Source: Planctomycetaceae bacterium
GTDB lineage: Bacteria > Planctomycetota > Planctomycetia > Pirellulales > Thermoguttaceae
Direction of reading: 5' to 3'
Length of the DNA stretch: 8,405 nt
NCBI GenBank assembly: GCA_031287585.1
Contig: JAITST010000208.1
Coordinates: 1-8,405, forward strand
Below are positions 1-5,848 of this stretch, piece after piece. Below the pieces are notes generated by a model that saw only the letters and a program-made list of their open reading frames with translations, did not search any database and was not told where the DNA came from. A program made the translations under genes and the position numbers. Each line of letters opens with the position of its first letter. Within the stretch, counting starts at the first letter, position 1.

Positions 1-1
1 C

Positions 2-1417
2 AGCGTCTCGGCGGCATGGCAGATTTTGCGTCAGGATCAGGAACGGCGAAGCGAGTGGCCTACCGACTTAGGTCCCGTATTCCTCCAAGAAATCCGCACG
101 AAAAAATCCGGTGACGAAATCTCCGACAGATGCCGCGAAATTTACCGCGAGTTCATTGACCGGTCACTACCCGCGATGATAGAGGAAGTCAGACCGCGGC
201 GTGTCGTTTACAAGGACAAAGACGGTAAATGGCTTCCGTTACCAACACAAGGCAGCGGCGGTTCAGGCGGTGGTCTGGCAGGGTTAAACTCTGGCGGCAG
301 CGGCAGTCCAACATTCGGCAGCGGTAGTTCGGGCAGTGCCATAGGCGGCGGAATGGGTGATTCGTCAATGCCCGGCGGTAACGAAATCGAAACAAAAATC
401 GAAGGTATTCTCGACTGGCCTGCACCGGAAATCAACCGCATTAAAGGATACTGGAGCAACTCCACACCAAGTTCCGGCGAAATCTGGTACACGCAGGAAG
501 ACCTTTGGGTTTACAGTGCGTTGATAGCAGTTGTCAAACGAGTCAACTCAACCGCGACAGGTCCGCACAACGCAATCATCAAACGTATTGAAAACCTATG
601 GATTGGGCAACAAGCGTCCTCACCGCTCAGTGAGAGGTCGAAAGCAACGCTTTCGTCGGTGCTCGGCTCGTCCGGTGGAATGGGCGATTCGATGAGTAGT
701 TCATCAAGTTCCAGTAGTAGTGACTCGATGATGAGTAGCAGCAGTAGCAGCGATTCGATGGGCGGTGCTTCGGTGGTGGCGACGGCAGCCGATAGCGAAA
801 AATCCGCAATTGACAAAATTAAAAATCTTCGTTACGTTGGTAAGGAATACGAACCGCTCAAAGCAACTGATCCGGCACCTTACGTTGAATTTAATCGTAT
901 GCCGGTTTGTTTGCGTCTCATTGTTGACCAGAACAAAATACCGGAATTGTTGGTGGAGTTCGCAAACTGCCCGATGCCGATGGACATACTTTGGGTTCGT
1001 TTTAATCCGCCAATGGCACGTTCGCTGGACTTCGGCGCACATTTCAAACCGTCGCTAGGCGAGGGAGCAATTACCGGTACTGGCAGCGGCGACTCAGGAA
1101 TGGGCGACGGCGGTATGGGTAGTTCGTCGGGAAGCAGTAGCAGCGGATTCGGTAGTTCGTCGGGAAGTAGCCGCAGTAGCAGTAGTGGGTTCGGCAGTTC
1201 GTCGAGTGGTTCGAGTTCAAACTCTAGCGATTCAGGTAATGATAAGTACGAGTTGGGCGGCTCAATGAGTATGTATGGACCGGAAAGTATTCCGATTGAA
1301 ATTTACGGAGTCATCAACATATTCAACTCGCCGCAAAGCACGCCTGAACTACAGATAGAAAAAACAGGAGACGAAGCGACAGCAGAACCAGCGGCACCAG
1401 CAGAACCTGTGGAATAA
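2..1417 (+). CDS. Conserved hypothetical protein with Gly/Ser/Met-rich linkers (5' end outside the window)
   Basis: I do not recognise a named function. The frame is open to the left edge, so the N-terminus is missing; a TTG at 26 is the first possible start but residues before it (AAWQI) read like coding sequence. Ordered blocks alternate with linkers: a charged N-terminal block (about 26-250), a Gly/Ser linker (about 251-379), a block about 390-660 with many aromatic residues, a Ser/Met/Asp linker (about 665-775), a block about 795-1060 containing RLIVDQNKIPELLVEF and DILWVRFNP, a long Ser/Gly linker (about 1070-1250), and a short folded-looking stretch before an Ala/Pro/Glu-rich end. The block around 890-1010 resembles, from memory, conserved planctomycete hypothetical proteins. 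No membrane segment is seen in the visible part. The next gene starts 95 bases downstream on the same strand and has similar linkers, so the two products probably work together. TAA stop at 1415-1417. Confidence 0.85.
   Translation, partial: SVSAAWQILRQDQERRSEWPTDLGPVFLQEIRTKKSGDEISDRCREIYREFIDRSLPAMIEEVRPRRVVYKDKDGKWLPLPTQGSGGSGGGLAGLNSGGSGSPTFGSGSSGSAIGGGMGDSSMPGGNEIETKIEGILDWPAPEINRIKGYWSNSTPSSGEIWYTQEDLWVYSALIAVVKRVNSTATGPHNAIIKRIENLWIGQQASSPLSERSKATLSSVLGSSGGMGDSMSSSSSSSSSDSMMSSSSSSDSMGGASVVATAADSEKSAIDKIKNLRYVGKEYEPLKATDPAPYVEFNRMPVCLRLIVDQNKIPELLVEFANCPMPMDILWVRFNPPMARSLDFGAHFKPSLGEGAITGTGSGDSGMGDGGMGSSSGSSSSGFGSSSGSSRSSSSGFGSSSSGSSSNSSDSGNDKYELGGSMSMYGPESIPIEIYGVINIFNSPQSTPELQIEKTGDEATAEPAAPAEPVE
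1118..1219 (+). repeat. Imperfect tandem repeat encoding a Ser/Gly linker
   Basis: Three imperfect in-frame units begin with GGYAGTTCGTCG at 1118, 1151 and 1193. The first is 33 bases and the second 42 bases, each ending in a Gly-Phe pair; the third is degenerate. All lengths are multiples of three, so gain or loss of a unit would change linker length without breaking the frame. Confidence 0.7.
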
Positions 1418-1424
1418 CACGTAC

Positions 1425-1442
1425 CGTTGGCTTCAGCCGACG
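1425..1442 (+). other. Intergenic hairpin between the first two genes
   Basis: CGTTGGC (1425-1431) pairs with GCCGACG (1436-1442) across a TTCA loop, giving 7 pairs including one G-T. No T-run follows directly; a run of seven Ts lies about 45 bases further on. It could be a weak attenuator or a processing and stability hairpin rather than a strong terminator. It begins within the TACCGTTG word that recurs in two other intergenic regions. Confidence 0.4.
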
Positions 1443-1512
1443 TGATTTACGGTTCAGAAGATTACATAAATTATTTTAACCCCTTTTTTATTTTCATATC
1501 GGAGAAAACATC

Positions 1513-3381
1513 ATGGCTAAAGCCAAATCAACCAAGAAATCAAAATCGTCGTTTAACATCAAAGAATTCATTGTCCAACACTGCGAGAAAGTCATCTTTG
1601 GAATTTCGATTCCAATTGCGTTGTACTTCGCGTCGCAAGGTTTGAACTACGAAACGCTCAAATGGAAACCGCAAGAACTCGTCGAGGTTTCCAACGCCGC
1701 GAAACGTACCATCGACTCAAACGACCGAACAGCGTTTGACGAAGGCGTGGTTGTTTTTCGTTTCGACGACTACGCAAACTCAATCAAATCGGAAGTCAAA
1801 CGCGATTACTACCGAACGACAACAATCTGGGATGCGTCGATTTATCCTGAACTGAATCCGCGTACCAAGCCGGAAGTGTTGCCGGTTTACAAGTTGCGTG
1901 CAAGTACCGGAATCGGCGCGATACAAATTCGCTCTGCGACAACGCCCGGTGCGCTGGGTAATCGTCCCGCAACCGGAGGCGGTTTCCCAATGACAACCGA
2001 TACAATGTCCGGCAGCACAGGTACTGCCGCGACAGCGAAAGACCCGAAACGTTGGGTAGTTCTGACCGGACTAATTCCAATCCGTGAACAATTTGACCGT
2101 TATCTCAGTATATTCCCGTCCGCAAAATTCCACGACCCGTTCCGCGATACACCGATGTACGTCAAGTATGACGTAGAACGGTGCGAAGTTACGGCGACAG
2201 GAACAACGGCATGGAAGAAACTTGAAGTTGGAAGACGTTTCAAAGAGGAAGTCGTAAACAAGTGGGCAGGCAGAGCACCGGAGATAGTTGACCAAACGTA
2301 CATACCGCCGACAATGTTGCTCCCGATGGTTTACCCGCTGCCGCCAGTCGCAAACAAAACGTATGGTAACGAGGTAACGCAACCGACAATTCCGTTGCTC
2401 TCCGATGTAATCAAAGAAGACCAGTCGATATTGCAGAAGCGAATGGAAGAATACCAAAAGAAACAATTGGAGTACGATCCGTCAATTGAGGAAGGGTTCA
2501 ATCCGTTCGGCACTGGTACCGCCGCCAATCGTCGAAATGCTAATGGTTCGATGCCATCAGATTCTATGAGCGGTACTGGTATTAACGGGATGTTTGGGAC
2601 AGAAGATAGTCCCGAAAATTCAATTACGGTTACAGATTATCTGTACAGATTTTTCGACTTCGATGTTGAACAAGGTAAGACGTATCGTTATCGTGTTACA
2701 CTTTACCTGATGAATCCGAACTACTTACTCGACGCGGCAAATCTTGACGACCCGAAAATCGCGGAAGAACGGTTTTTGGTAACGCAAGCGAGTGAAGAAT
2801 CGAACGCGATAACAGTCGGAGCAGATGCTCGCGTGCTGACTGCGGGAGTAAACGCGCCGGCTTTGCGGCGTGCATGGGATGAACCAACGGCATCGTTGAT
2901 GTTGGTTGATTTCGATATGACAACTGGCGGCGAGTGGTACATTGAAGAAGAGCGGGTATATCGCGGAATGGTAGCAAACTATCCGAACTCGCAAGCTTTG
3001 TCAAGCTACATAAAACAAGCGGTGTCAACAACGGATTCGTCAATGGGCGGTTCGTCGGCAAGTGATTCTTCGTCACGTAGTACATCATCGAAAACACCTA
3101 CGAAGAAACCGGCAAAGGACGAAAACCGCGACAAGTCAAAACGTAATGTTGAGAGTGACGTTTGCATAGTTGATATGTCAGGCGGGATAGCATTTCCGGC
3201 GGTAAGAGGTGCGCCGGAATTACGTTCACCGGGTAAAATCCTGATGATGGAAGCAAACGGAATGTTGGTAATAAAATCACCAACAGAAGATGCCTTGCAG
3301 GTAGAACTATACAAAAAACCAACCGCCACAACTGGCAGTGACTACGGAATGTTAGGCGGAAGTAGCGGGTCAATGAATTAG
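1513..3381 (+). CDS. Conserved hypothetical protein with one N-terminal membrane segment
   Basis: Function not known to me. The start is well supported: GGAG at 1501-1504 lies 8 bases before the ATG. The 622-residue product begins with a Lys/Ser-rich basic stretch, then one hydrophobic segment at about residues 27-45 (VIFGISIPIALYF), suggesting an inner-membrane anchor with the bulk on the far side. Two conserved-looking blocks follow: about residues 181-228 (starting WVVLTGLIP, ending VERCEV) and about 378-404 (containing FDFDVEQGKTYRYRV and MNPNY). From memory these resemble planctomycete-specific hypothetical proteins; the second may be a beta-rich domain. Gly/Ser/Met linkers lie near residues 155-175, 335-355 and 510-545, and the protein ends GGSSGSMN. 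A Lys-rich stretch follows the third linker. It probably shares an operon with the preceding gene, since no good promoter is visible between them. A role in an envelope or pilus-type assembly is only a guess. Confidence 0.88.
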   Translation: MAKAKSTKKSKSSFNIKEFIVQHCEKVIFGISIPIALYFASQGLNYETLKWKPQELVEVSNAAKRTIDSNDRTAFDEGVVVFRFDDYANSIKSEVKRDYYRTTTIWDASIYPELNPRTKPEVLPVYKLRASTGIGAIQIRSATTPGALGNRPATGGGFPMTTDTMSGSTGTAATAKDPKRWVVLTGLIPIREQFDRYLSIFPSAKFHDPFRDTPMYVKYDVERCEVTATGTTAWKKLEVGRRFKEEVVNKWAGRAPEIVDQTYIPPTMLLPMVYPLPPVANKTYGNEVTQPTIPLLSDVIKEDQSILQKRMEEYQKKQLEYDPSIEEGFNPFGTGTAANRRNANGSMPSDSMSGTGINGMFGTEDSPENSITVTDYLYRFFDFDVEQGKTYRYRVTLYLMNPNYLLDAANLDDPKIAEERFLVTQASEESNAITVGADARVLTAGVNAPALRRAWDEPTASLMLVDFDMTTGGEWYIEEERVYRGMVANYPNSQALSSYIKQAVSTTDSSMGGSSASDSSSRSTSSKTPTKKPAKDENRDKSKRNVESDVCIVDMSGGIAFPAVRGAPELRSPGKILMMEANGMLVIKSPTEDALQVELYKKPTATTGSDYGMLGGSSGSMN

Positions 3382-3411
3382 GGAAAAATCGGAGGTTATA
3401 CGCCTCACCTC

Positions 3412-3439
3412 TTGCACTCCGCAAAAACATTGCTAGAAT
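3412..3439 (+). promoter_or_regulatory. Sigma-70-type promoter with extended -10 for the isochorismatase-like gene
   Basis: TTGCAC at 3412-3417 and TAGAAT at 3434-3439 are 16 bases apart, and TG at 3431-3432 makes an extended -10. A start near 3446 would give a leader of about 55 nt. The layout matches the promoter inside the IS remnant at 4650-4677. Confidence 0.55.
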
Positions 3440-3500
3440 TATTGGTAACTCGCTCGTGTCGGGCGGGATACTTAACAACTTATCAGAAAGGTTCAATTCA

Positions 3501-4385
3501 ATGACAACGTTACGTCACTTCGCCGCTCTGTCGGCTATTGCGGTGTTTTACGCCGCTTCGATGCTTTACGCCGAGACCGTTAATCTTCACGTCCGTTCGC
3601 GCGACCCCGAAACCGGCGGCGCGAAAACTGTTGTTGAAGAATGGAATCCGCAAGAGACAGCAATAATTGTTTGTGATATGTGGGATAAACATTGGTGTAA
3701 GGCGGCAACGTCGCGTGTCGGCGAAATGGCACCGGCGATGAACAAAGTTTTGAAGATTGCGCGAGAGAAGGGAGTTTTGATTATTCACGCGCCGAGCGAA
3801 ACGCTTGAGTATTACAAAGATAATCCAGCATTCAAACGCGGCTTGGATATTGAACCGTCTCCCGAAATTGCGAAGTTCGGCGGGAAATGGTGTAACGATC
3901 CGTTGCCGCTTGAAAAAGGAAAAAAGCAACCTATCGACGACAAAGACGGCGGCTGTGATTGTGAACCGAAATGCCGCGGCGGAAAAGCGTGGAGCAGCCA
4001 AATCGCGGTGTTGGAAATTGACCCCGACAAAGATTTGATTTCCGACAATGGTACCGTGATTGGTTCGTATATGAAGCAGCGAGGTATCAAGAACGTTATT
4101 CTGATGGGTGTTCATCTTAATATGTGTGTACGCGGGCGTTCTTTCGGAATGCGGCGAAATGTGATGTTTGGTAACAATACGGTTTTGATGCGCGATATGA
4201 CGGATACGATGTACAACTCACGCAGTTTCCCGCACGTCTCGCATTTTGAGGGGACAGAATTGATGATACAATACACAGAAAAATACATCTGCCCATCAAT
4301 AACATCAACCGATTTCACCGGTGAGCCGCGATTCAATTTCAAGGGTAACGAAGGAAATGTCGTGACAGGCGAGAATAAACGATAA
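3501..4385 (+). CDS. Secreted isochorismatase-like cysteine hydrolase
   Basis: The ATG at 3501 is preferred over an upstream in-frame GTG (3456) because AGAAAGG (3485-3491) sits 9 bases before it and because it starts a clean signal peptide (MTTLRHF then a hydrophobic core, probable cleavage after LYA at residue 24). The 294-residue product has the isochorismatase/nicotinamidase fold signature: Asp59 in IIVCDMWD is the likely catalytic acid, and Cys209 in MGVHLNMCVRGRSFG the likely nucleophile, followed by the family stretch RDMTDTMYN and VSHFEGTEL. The catalytic Lys of nicotinamidases is not obvious; its usual place reads LISDNG. A Cys-rich insert (Cys131, then CDCEPKC at 152-158) lies before the second half and could bind metal or form disulfides. 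The substrate is unknown; members include isochorismatases, nicotinamidases and amidohydrolases. Export suggests action outside the cytoplasm. It appears to be transcribed alone. Confidence 0.88.
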   Translation: MTTLRHFAALSAIAVFYAASMLYAETVNLHVRSRDPETGGAKTVVEEWNPQETAIIVCDMWDKHWCKAATSRVGEMAPAMNKVLKIAREKGVLIIHAPSETLEYYKDNPAFKRGLDIEPSPEIAKFGGKWCNDPLPLEKGKKQPIDDKDGGCDCEPKCRGGKAWSSQIAVLEIDPDKDLISDNGTVIGSYMKQRGIKNVILMGVHLNMCVRGRSFGMRRNVMFGNNTVLMRDMTDTMYNSRSFPHVSHFEGTELMIQYTEKYICPSITSTDFTGEPRFNFKGNEGNVVTGENKR

Positions 4386-4398
4386 TTTTTTTACTGAT

Positions 4399-4422
4399 AC
4401 CGTTGTACATACGGTCAACGGT
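4399..4422 (+). terminator. Possible terminator hairpin after the isochorismatase-like gene
   Basis: ACCGTTG (4399-4405) and CAACGGT (4416-4422) form a perfect 7-bp stem with a 10-nt loop, followed by G and four Ts. A second, mutually exclusive stem is possible between ACCGT (4399-4403) and ACGGT (4411-4415). It starts 13 bases after the TAA stop. The short T-run makes it a weak terminator, and it could instead be regulatory for the next small ORF. Confidence 0.4.
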
Positions 4423-4456
4423 GTTTTGCACACTTACAATTAGAAAAGAACCACCA

Positions 4457-4633
4457 ATGTCAACTGAAATCGCTTCTGACATTCCCGAAACTACTGTCAC
4501 AGACCAGGCGAAGTCGAAGAAACGTTGGCGAAAACTGAAGTATTGTTTTCTTGCCGCCCTCGTTGCCGCAGTACCGTTTTGGTGGTTTTGTCTCCACACT
4601 ACACCGCTCGAATTTTCAACGGAAACAACATAA
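4457..4633 (+). CDS. Small single-helix membrane protein, probably the 5' fragment of an IS-split gene
   Basis: The ORF encodes 58 residues: a polar N-terminus, a basic stretch (SKKRWRKLKY, about residues 20-29), one hydrophobic segment (about 30-46, ending WWFCL), then a short polar tail. Positive charges before the helix predict an N-in orientation. I choose ATG 4457 over an in-frame TTG at 4403 because the TTG lies inside a hairpin and adds residues with no coding character; only a weak purine stretch (AGAAAAGAA) precedes the ATG. The TAA stop at 4631-4633 touches the first base of the IS inverted repeat at 4634, so the present C-terminus may be the insertion boundary. A complete small protein whose stop happens to abut the element is the alternative. 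No function is recognisable. Confidence 0.5.
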   Translation: MSTEIASDIPETTVTDQAKSKKRWRKLKYCFLAALVAAVPFWWFCLHTTPLEFSTETT

Positions 4634-4649
4634 GGGCACCTCTAATAAC
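4634..4649 (+). repeat. Left terminal inverted repeat of the IS remnant
   Basis: GGGCACCTCTAATAAC, perfectly complementary to 5107-5122. It directly follows the TAA stop of the small membrane protein ORF. Confidence 0.85.
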
Positions 4650-4677
4650 TTGCTTCAATTTTACTCCTTGCTATAAT
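4650..4677 (+). promoter_or_regulatory. Promoter of the IS transposase
   Basis: TTGCTT at 4650-4655 and a consensus TATAAT at 4672-4677 are 16 bases apart, with TG at 4669-4670 forming an extended -10. It starts right after the left inverted repeat and points into the transposase remnant, whose first ATG is at 4714. It still looks functional, so it may transcribe the downstream fragments. Confidence 0.6.
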
Positions 4678-4713
4678 GAAAGTAGTTTTTAGTTTTATCA
4701 ACGCCTATTTTTC

Positions 4714-5105
4714 ATGATAATTACGATGCAACCGAACTTTATCGCCGCCGAAACCAATACCGACAAACTTTACCAACTCAACAGTTTTCTTAAACGTCTC
4801 GCCGCTGGTGTCGATTGGGAGGAGTTTCGTCCTCTTCTTTCCGTCCTCCGCAAGCCGCAGCCCAACGGAGGACGACCGAATTCTTTATCCGCGACCGCAA
4901 AACGTTTCAGGACTTTCTCGGCATCACGGTCTATCACACGATTCCCGATGCGAAGACCATTTGGCTCTTTGCCGAACAAATGAAGAACGCTCATCTCGAC
5001 GAAGCACTTTTCGATAAGTTCCTCGAAATGCTTGAATCGAAAGGCATCAAACCGAAATGTGTGAAAAAATTCCCCCCTATTGCGTTTTTTTTTGATAGAA
5101 TTTAG
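4714..5105 (+). pseudogene. IS5-family transposase remnant (N-terminal domain only, frameshifted)
   Basis: The first part (4714-4878) encodes the transposase N-terminus, including GVDWEEFRPLL and RKPQPNGGRP. The reading then moves to another frame at about 4875 (TEFFIRDRKTFQDFLGI), continuing through PDAKTIWLFAEQ and LDEALFDKFLEMLESKG to about 5058. In intact IS5-type proteins about 20 residues separate GGRP from TEF (a PYDPVLMFK-like stretch), so an internal deletion that also shifted the frame lies at 4873-4880. Homology ends near 5060, and the frame closes at TAG 5103-5105 after unrelated residues. The DDE catalytic domain is entirely missing. The product cannot be an active transposase. 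The identification rests on the well-known N-terminal DUF772-like sequence pattern. Confidence 0.8.
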
Positions 5106-5106
5106 T

Positions 5107-5122
5107 GTTATTAGAGGTGCCC
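5107..5122 (-). repeat. Right terminal inverted repeat of the IS remnant
   Basis: GTTATTAGAGGTGCCC, the exact complement of 4634-4649. It marks the right border; the following open frame begins immediately outside. Confidence 0.85.
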
Positions 5123-5123
5123 T

Positions 5124-5324
5124 GAAGTAACACGGGCAATTCAGGGATACGAAGAAACATGGCGGTCAATTTCCAATCAAGGAATAAGTGTTATCTATGA
5201 CGAAGAATGTTTTTATCCGTCCTTTCAAAAAAATGCTGTATCTCGCTTACAGAACATAGTAAAAGGTTCACAATGGATTCGTTCAAAAGATGGAGACCGT
5301 CTCTTGGGCAACGTCGGATTGTAA
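5124..5324 (+). pseudogene. Open frame without a start codon next to the IS right end; probable 3' fragment of a split gene
   Basis: From the first bases after the IS, one frame stays open for 66 codons to TAA 5322-5324 with protein-like composition (for example GYEETWRSISNQG and DEECFYPSFQKN). It has no ATG or GTG, and a TTG only near its end, so it looks like a gene that lost its 5' part. It could be the rest of the membrane protein at 4457-4633. With a 4-base target duplication TGAA the two would join in frame, but the left copy now reads ATAA, two mismatches. I know no family for it. The region 5123-5430 otherwise contains only the overlapping Cys-rich frame described separately. Chance openness over 66 codons is possible. 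Confidence 0.35.
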
Positions 5325-5394
5325 TTGTCCTGATGGACAAATTTCTGTTATGACGGGGGAGGGGGGCACGTGTGTATGCGCTAGCGACGAATAG
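5290..5394 (+). other. Short Cys-rich open frame (34 codons), possibly the frameshifted end of the broken gene
   Basis: Frame +1 relative to the preceding fragment is open from 5263, with an ATG at 5290 and TAG at 5392-5394. It encodes a peptide with paired CxC motifs: CNCPDGQISVM and, ten residues on, TCVCASDE. The spacing of two CxC pairs looks non-random. No Shine-Dalgarno site stands at a proper distance from the ATG. A one-base slip in the A-run at 5285-5288 would fuse it to the upstream open frame, making one decayed gene. It could also be a chance ORF. Confidence 0.25.
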
Positions 5395-5430
5395 ATTTTT
5401 GGCTGACACGAGTTAGAATATGGTTTGGCT

Positions 5431-5835
5431 ATGAAAATTATCAAACAAATATTTTTGTTGGCATCATTTGTTTTGTGTGCTGGTGTTTTGATGTTTGGCT
5501 TTTTCCGTTGCGGAACTGTAATTTATTTGAAACTCCAAAGCCCATCACTTGTTCGTAATGGTATAACATACGATTTTGGTACGGTCAGTGTCGGTGACAA
5601 CTGCACCAATGAATTTGAGATACGCAACACTGGCGGCGGCGACCTTGTTATTCACAAAGTTGTTGCTAGTTGCGGTGCTTGCGTTGAAATTACGGATTAC
5701 ACGAAAACCCCGATTCCATCTGGTTATTGCGTTTTTTTTGCTGTTCGTTCAGTAAATGGAAATCTACAAAAATTACCCCCCTTTGTCGTAATTATGATGG
5801 GGGCGATGTTGAATACTTTTCAAAATAAGTTATAA
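5431..5835 (+). CDS. DUF1573-domain protein, C-terminally truncated
   Basis: The 134-residue product starts with a basic MKIIKQ and a hydrophobic segment (residues 7-25), so it is anchored in or exported across the membrane. The DUF1573 beta-sandwich follows: YDFGTVSVGD (about 47-56), EFEIRNTGGGDLVI (61-74), then SCGACVEI (80-87; most family members have CGC here) and PIPSG. After VNGNLQK (108-114) the expected strand ending in a TNDP-like motif is absent. The sequence instead reads LPPFVVIMMG and stops at TAA 5833-5835. The break coincides with a run of six Cs at 5776-5781. ATG 5431 is chosen over TTG 5425; neither has a clear Shine-Dalgarno site. The role of DUF1573 in planctomycetes is not established. 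With the domain's last strands missing, the protein may be unstable or a pseudogene. Confidence 0.7.
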   Translation: MKIIKQIFLLASFVLCAGVLMFGFFRCGTVIYLKLQSPSLVRNGITYDFGTVSVGDNCTNEFEIRNTGGGDLVIHKVVASCGACVEITDYTKTPIPSGYCVFFAVRSVNGNLQKLPPFVVIMMGAMLNTFQNKL

Positions 5836-5836
5836 T
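5809..5836 (+). promoter_or_regulatory. Promoter for the LutA-like gene, overlapping the end of the DUF1573 gene
   Basis: TTGAAT at 5809-5814 and consensus TATAAT at 5831-5836 are separated by 16 A/T-rich bases. The -10 box contains the TAA stop of the truncated DUF1573 ORF. A start near 5843 would give a leader of about 65 nt that includes the palindrome at 5849-5877. Confidence 0.6.
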
Positions 5837-5848
5837 CTGCCAATCTCC

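Larger units (their letters stand above)
4634..5122 (+). mobile_element. IS5-family insertion sequence remnant, internally deleted (489 bp)
   Basis: Perfect 16-bp inverted repeats, GGGCACCTCTAATAAC and its complement, bound a 489-bp unit. A complete element of this family is usually over 1 kb. Inside are a promoter and the N-terminal domain of an IS5-type transposase, in two frames because of a deletion. The catalytic DDE region is absent, so the unit cannot move on its own, but its ends look intact and could be moved by a related transposase. Outside the repeats, the left flank ends TAA and the right flank begins TGA, one mismatch from a 3-bp TNA-type target duplication as known for some IS5 subgroups. 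The repeats extend by one more complementary base (A 4633, T 5123), so the exact boundary is uncertain by a base. Confidence 0.85.

Noticed and set aside
665..775. Ser-codon tracts considered as a CRISPR or non-coding repeat
   Set aside because: There are no regular spacers and the frame is kept throughout; it is a coding low-complexity linker.
2071..2466. 131-codon minus-strand frame inside the second gene
   Set aside because: No ribosome-binding site or domain, a shadow composition rich in Cys, Arg and Phe, and full overlap with a well-supported gene.
3392..3411. GAGGT...ACCTC hairpin after the second gene, considered as a terminator
   Set aside because: The stem is only 5 bp with a 10-base loop and no T-run follows; it overlaps the start of the promoter.
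3098..3496. 132-codon minus-strand frame spanning the end of the second gene and the promoter region
   Set aside because: It crosses a plausible + strand promoter and has no protein-like pattern.
3510..4115. 201-codon open frame on the minus strand opposite the isochorismatase-like gene
   Set aside because: It lies wholly inside a gene with clear family motifs, lacks recognisable domains, and is rich in Arg, Phe and Asn as expected of an antisense shadow.
5191..5409. 72-codon minus-strand frame in the decayed zone
   Set aside because: No start signal or recognisable motif. The + strand frames explain the region better, although neither is certain.
5414..5419. TAGAAT before the DUF1573 gene, considered as a -10 box
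   Set aside because: No acceptable -35 stands 15-18 bases upstream, so I do not call a promoter.
5776..5803. C-run and G-run that could pair as a hairpin in the DUF1573 gene end
   Set aside because: Five G-C pairs across a 17-base loop with no T-run are not convincing as a terminator; only the recurrence of the C-run is reported.
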